A DNA stretch of 6,614 nt, taken from the NCBI GenBank assembly GCA_900547815.1, contig URHY01000093.1:1-6614 (forward strand). The letters are read 5' to 3'. The stretch is from an uncultured Solobacterium sp. GTDB taxonomy: Bacteria; Bacillota_I; Bacilli_A; Erysipelotrichales; Erysipelotrichaceae. Shown here one piece after another: positions 5,121 through 6,614 of the stretch; the stretch's first letter is position 1; every line of letters starts with the position of its first letter. The notes beneath the pieces are model-generated. The model had not been told where the DNA came from and made no database searches. It saw only the letters and a list, made by a program, of their open reading frames with translations. The position numbers and the translations under genes are program-made.

Positions 5121-6338
5121 TCATTCCAAAAGCCAGTCGATGACATTTACAACTTTTATGCCATCGTAATTTCCGAGTGAAAAACGATCAAGAGTCAGGA
5201 CAATCTTTTCATAATTATCCTGAATGCTTTGCAGCGGTCTCATCTCTCTTTCAAAGGTTTCTTTTGCCGTCATATCAGCAGTTACCTGATAATAGGTAAG
5301 CACACCTTCCTTCTGTGTCACAAAGTCGACTTCTGTAGAACCGTATTTGCCGATATTGACTTTGCCACCCCTTCGCAAAAGTTCGAGATACACAATGTTC
5401 TCAATGGTAAAACCAAGATCGTATCGTTTTCTTGGAAGAATATGGTTTCTGATTCCCATATCTACCATGTAAAACTTTTTGTTGATTTTTAAGAGCTGTT
5501 TTCCTACAATGTCAATCCGCTCCGCAGGATAGAAAATAAAAGATTCTGTCAGGGCTTCAACATAATCACTGACTGTGTTTTGGGATACTTTTCTGCCTGC
5601 TGAAATCAGATAATCAGTGATGCTTTTCATTGACACCGGACTACCGATAACGCTTGCTAGATACCTGGCAATTGTCTTCAGTAACGCAATGTCTGTGATT
5701 TTTCTTTTTCCATCCTCTTTTTCTCTTCGTTCCTGACGCTGCTCGATATCCTTTACGATGACGGTATTGTAGATTCCCTCCAAATACTGGTCTATTTTTT
5801 CATCCGTTCGGTTCATTACTGCCACGTACGGAATTCCACCAGTTTTCATAAACTCTACAAAAGCATCCTCTTTTGCCATTCCTGTCAGCGCCATATACTC
5901 GCAAAAAGAAAGCGGCAGCATCTTGATCTCTATGTACCTTCCTGACAAAAGCGTTGCAAGCTCACTTGACAGCATATATGCATTTGAACCTGTGATATAA
6001 ACATCAACATGGTCTCTGATATAAAGGCTATCAACCACTTTTTCGAATGATGGAACTTCCTGAACCTCATCCAGAAAGATGTATGTCATCTTATCCGCAC
6101 ACAAGCGTTCTTTGAGGTAATTGTACAGCGTCATGTAATCTTTTAAAGGCTCGTAATCCAGATTTTCAAAATTAATAGATATAATCTGTTCTGGTGCGAC
6201 TCCATTCGCTAAGAGTCTTTGCTGATACTGTTTTAGAAGTACAGATTTTCCACAGCGACGGATTCCGGTTACGACCTTGATTTGCTGCTCGTCTTTCCAT
6301 GCCCAAAGCTGGTCAAGATATTCTTTTCGTTCAACCAT
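5121..6338 (-). CDS. AAA_14/DUF4143 family ATPase
   Basis: This is a complete 405-residue member of a large, mostly uncharacterised family of bacterial and archaeal P-loop ATPases. The N-terminal AAA_14 domain has a Walker A GIRRCGKS (25-32), Walker B YIFLDE (86-91), a sensor-like ITGSNA (115-120) and SGR (132-134), a likely arginine finger. A winged-helix-like middle at about 215-280 precedes the C-terminal DUF4143 domain, which resembles PD-(D/E)xK nucleases. The corresponding positions are E313 or E319, D338 in EVDF, and Q351 in YYQVT; the usual (D/E)xK is Q-x-T, so nuclease activity is doubtful. There is no signal peptide or TM segment. The ATG at 6338 follows an AGGAGG (6348-6353) at good spacing. 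GC content and codon choice are visibly higher than in the flanking genes, which suggests transfer. The gene stands alone with its own terminator. Family assignment is secure; the biological role is unknown. Confidence 0.93.
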   Translation of the reverse strand: MVERKEYLDQLWAWKDEQQIKVVTGIRRCGKSVLLKQYQQRLLANGVAPEQIISINFENLDYEPLKDYMTLYNYLKERLCADKMTYIFLDEVQEVPSFEKVVDSLYIRDHVDVYITGSNAYMLSSELATLLSGRYIEIKMLPLSFCEYMALTGMAKEDAFVEFMKTGGIPYVAVMNRTDEKIDQYLEGIYNTVIVKDIEQRQERREKEDGKRKITDIALLKTIARYLASVIGSPVSMKSITDYLISAGRKVSQNTVSDYVEALTESFIFYPAERIDIVGKQLLKINKKFYMVDMGIRNHILPRKRYDLGFTIENIVYLELLRRGGKVNIGKYGSTEVDFVTQKEGVLTYYQVTADMTAKETFEREMRPLQSIQDNYEKIVLTLDRFSLGNYDGIKVVNVIDWLLE

Positions 6339-6361
6339 ATCTGCATTCCTCCTTTTTTCTC

Positions 6362-6377
6362 ATTATAGCATATTATA
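6362..6377 (-). promoter_or_regulatory. Possible -10 elements for the ATPase gene
   Basis: Two perfect minus-strand TATAAT hexamers (plus 6362-6367 and 6372-6377) lie 10 bp apart just upstream of the ATPase ribosome binding site. Neither has a convincing -35 at 16-18 bp. The nearer one leaves very little leader, so the one at 6372-6377 is the better candidate. The region is AT-rich, so chance matches are likely. Confidence 0.4.
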
Positions 6378-6391
6378 CGTAGAATATCATA

Positions 6392-6614
6392 TTATTTTCC
6401 CATTTCGGAAACATTTATTTGATTCACCTTAATATTTTCCGCTATCGCAAACACATCAGATACGAGGCAAAGCATTTTTTCTAGACTTGTCCAATATAAC
6501 TTTGTTATTGAATAAATTAACCGGGATAGTTAGTGAAGGATGACCCAGATGTTTTCGATAAAGCTCAATTGTAAAACTAAATCCCATTGAGAAATAGTAA
6601 ATACAACGAGGTTG
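6392..6614 (-). pseudogene. Probable tyrosine recombinase C-terminal remnant, frameshifted, cut by window edge
   Basis: Reading the minus strand from the window end, one frame is open for 52 residues to a TGA at 6456-6458. It contains RKHLGHPSLTIPVNLFNN and then LDKSRKNALPRI. This resembles the last part of phage and transposon integrases, where an LGH-S-T motif precedes the nucleophilic Tyr. The His is present, but the position where Tyr is expected (the Leu-Phe of NLF) is Phe. Shifting one base near 6460 opens a second frame that continues as SDVFAIAENIKVNQ and ends with TAA at 6392-6394. That fits a single frameshift in an old gene. The spacing between the Gly upstream and LGH is about two residues longer than typical, so the family call is tentative. 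The remnant runs in the same direction as the ATPase and lies directly upstream of it. Confidence 0.4.

Noticed and set aside
4981..5169. Plus-strand open frame of 62 codons
   Set aside because: It starts with TTG without a ribosome binding site, runs through the ATPase terminator and into the ATPase coding region on the other strand.
5229..5492. Plus-strand open frame of 87 codons
   Set aside because: It is fully antisense to the well-supported ATPase gene and has no family features.

Overview
The window looks like chromosomal DNA of a low-GC Bacillota. The evidence is the AT-rich codons, AGGAGG-type ribosome binding sites, consensus sigma-A promoter hexamers and short U-tailed terminators. 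The LytR-CpsA-Psr (LCP) protein architecture and the sequence style would suit Erysipelotrichia or a neighbouring gut group, but the genus cannot be fixed from sequence alone.

Layout. (1) Positions 1-446 hold a small two-TM membrane protein closed by a clear terminator. (2) Positions 453-2313 form a self-contained unit: consensus promoter, ribosome binding site, a 587-residue membrane-anchored LCP enzyme with an accessory domain and a Tyr/Asp-rich tail, and a terminator touching the stop codon. (3) Positions about 2325-3840 are a graveyard of insertion-sequence pieces. They comprise the C-terminal end of an ISL3-type transposase (minus strand) with a repeat-rich probable element end, an IS21 IstA N-terminal fragment, and a zinc-ribbon fragment of a DUF6431-type transposase-associated protein. 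Palindromes and hairpins lie between them. (4) Positions 3841-4704 are the 3' part of a CapD/FlaA1-type nucleotide-sugar 4,6-dehydratase that lost its NAD-binding N-terminus where the mobile-element debris begins, followed by a terminator. (5) Positions 4695 to about 5040 hold an unrecognised decayed minus-strand reading frame. (6) Positions 5046-6377 are an intact minus-strand AAA_14/DUF4143 ATPase with its own ribosome binding site and terminator and visibly higher GC than its neighbours. (7) Positions 6392-6614 are a frameshifted minus-strand remnant that looks like the C-terminal end of a tyrosine recombinase, cut by the window edge.

Taken together, an LCP gene and a capD remnant fit one side of a cell-surface glycopolymer or capsule locus that has been interrupted and partly deleted by successive insertions. 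The LCP enzyme would attach a glycopolymer to peptidoglycan, and CapD-type enzymes make the nucleotide sugars for such polymers. The capD copy here cannot be functional. The ATPase, next to a recombinase-like remnant, looks like acquired cargo.

I see no convincing new multi-gene system. The points most worth a second look are the sharp capD junction, the repeat cluster at 2325-2407, the Tyr/Asp tail of the LCP protein, the recombinase-like remnant with Phe where the nucleophilic Tyr is expected, and the unidentified minus-strand remnant.
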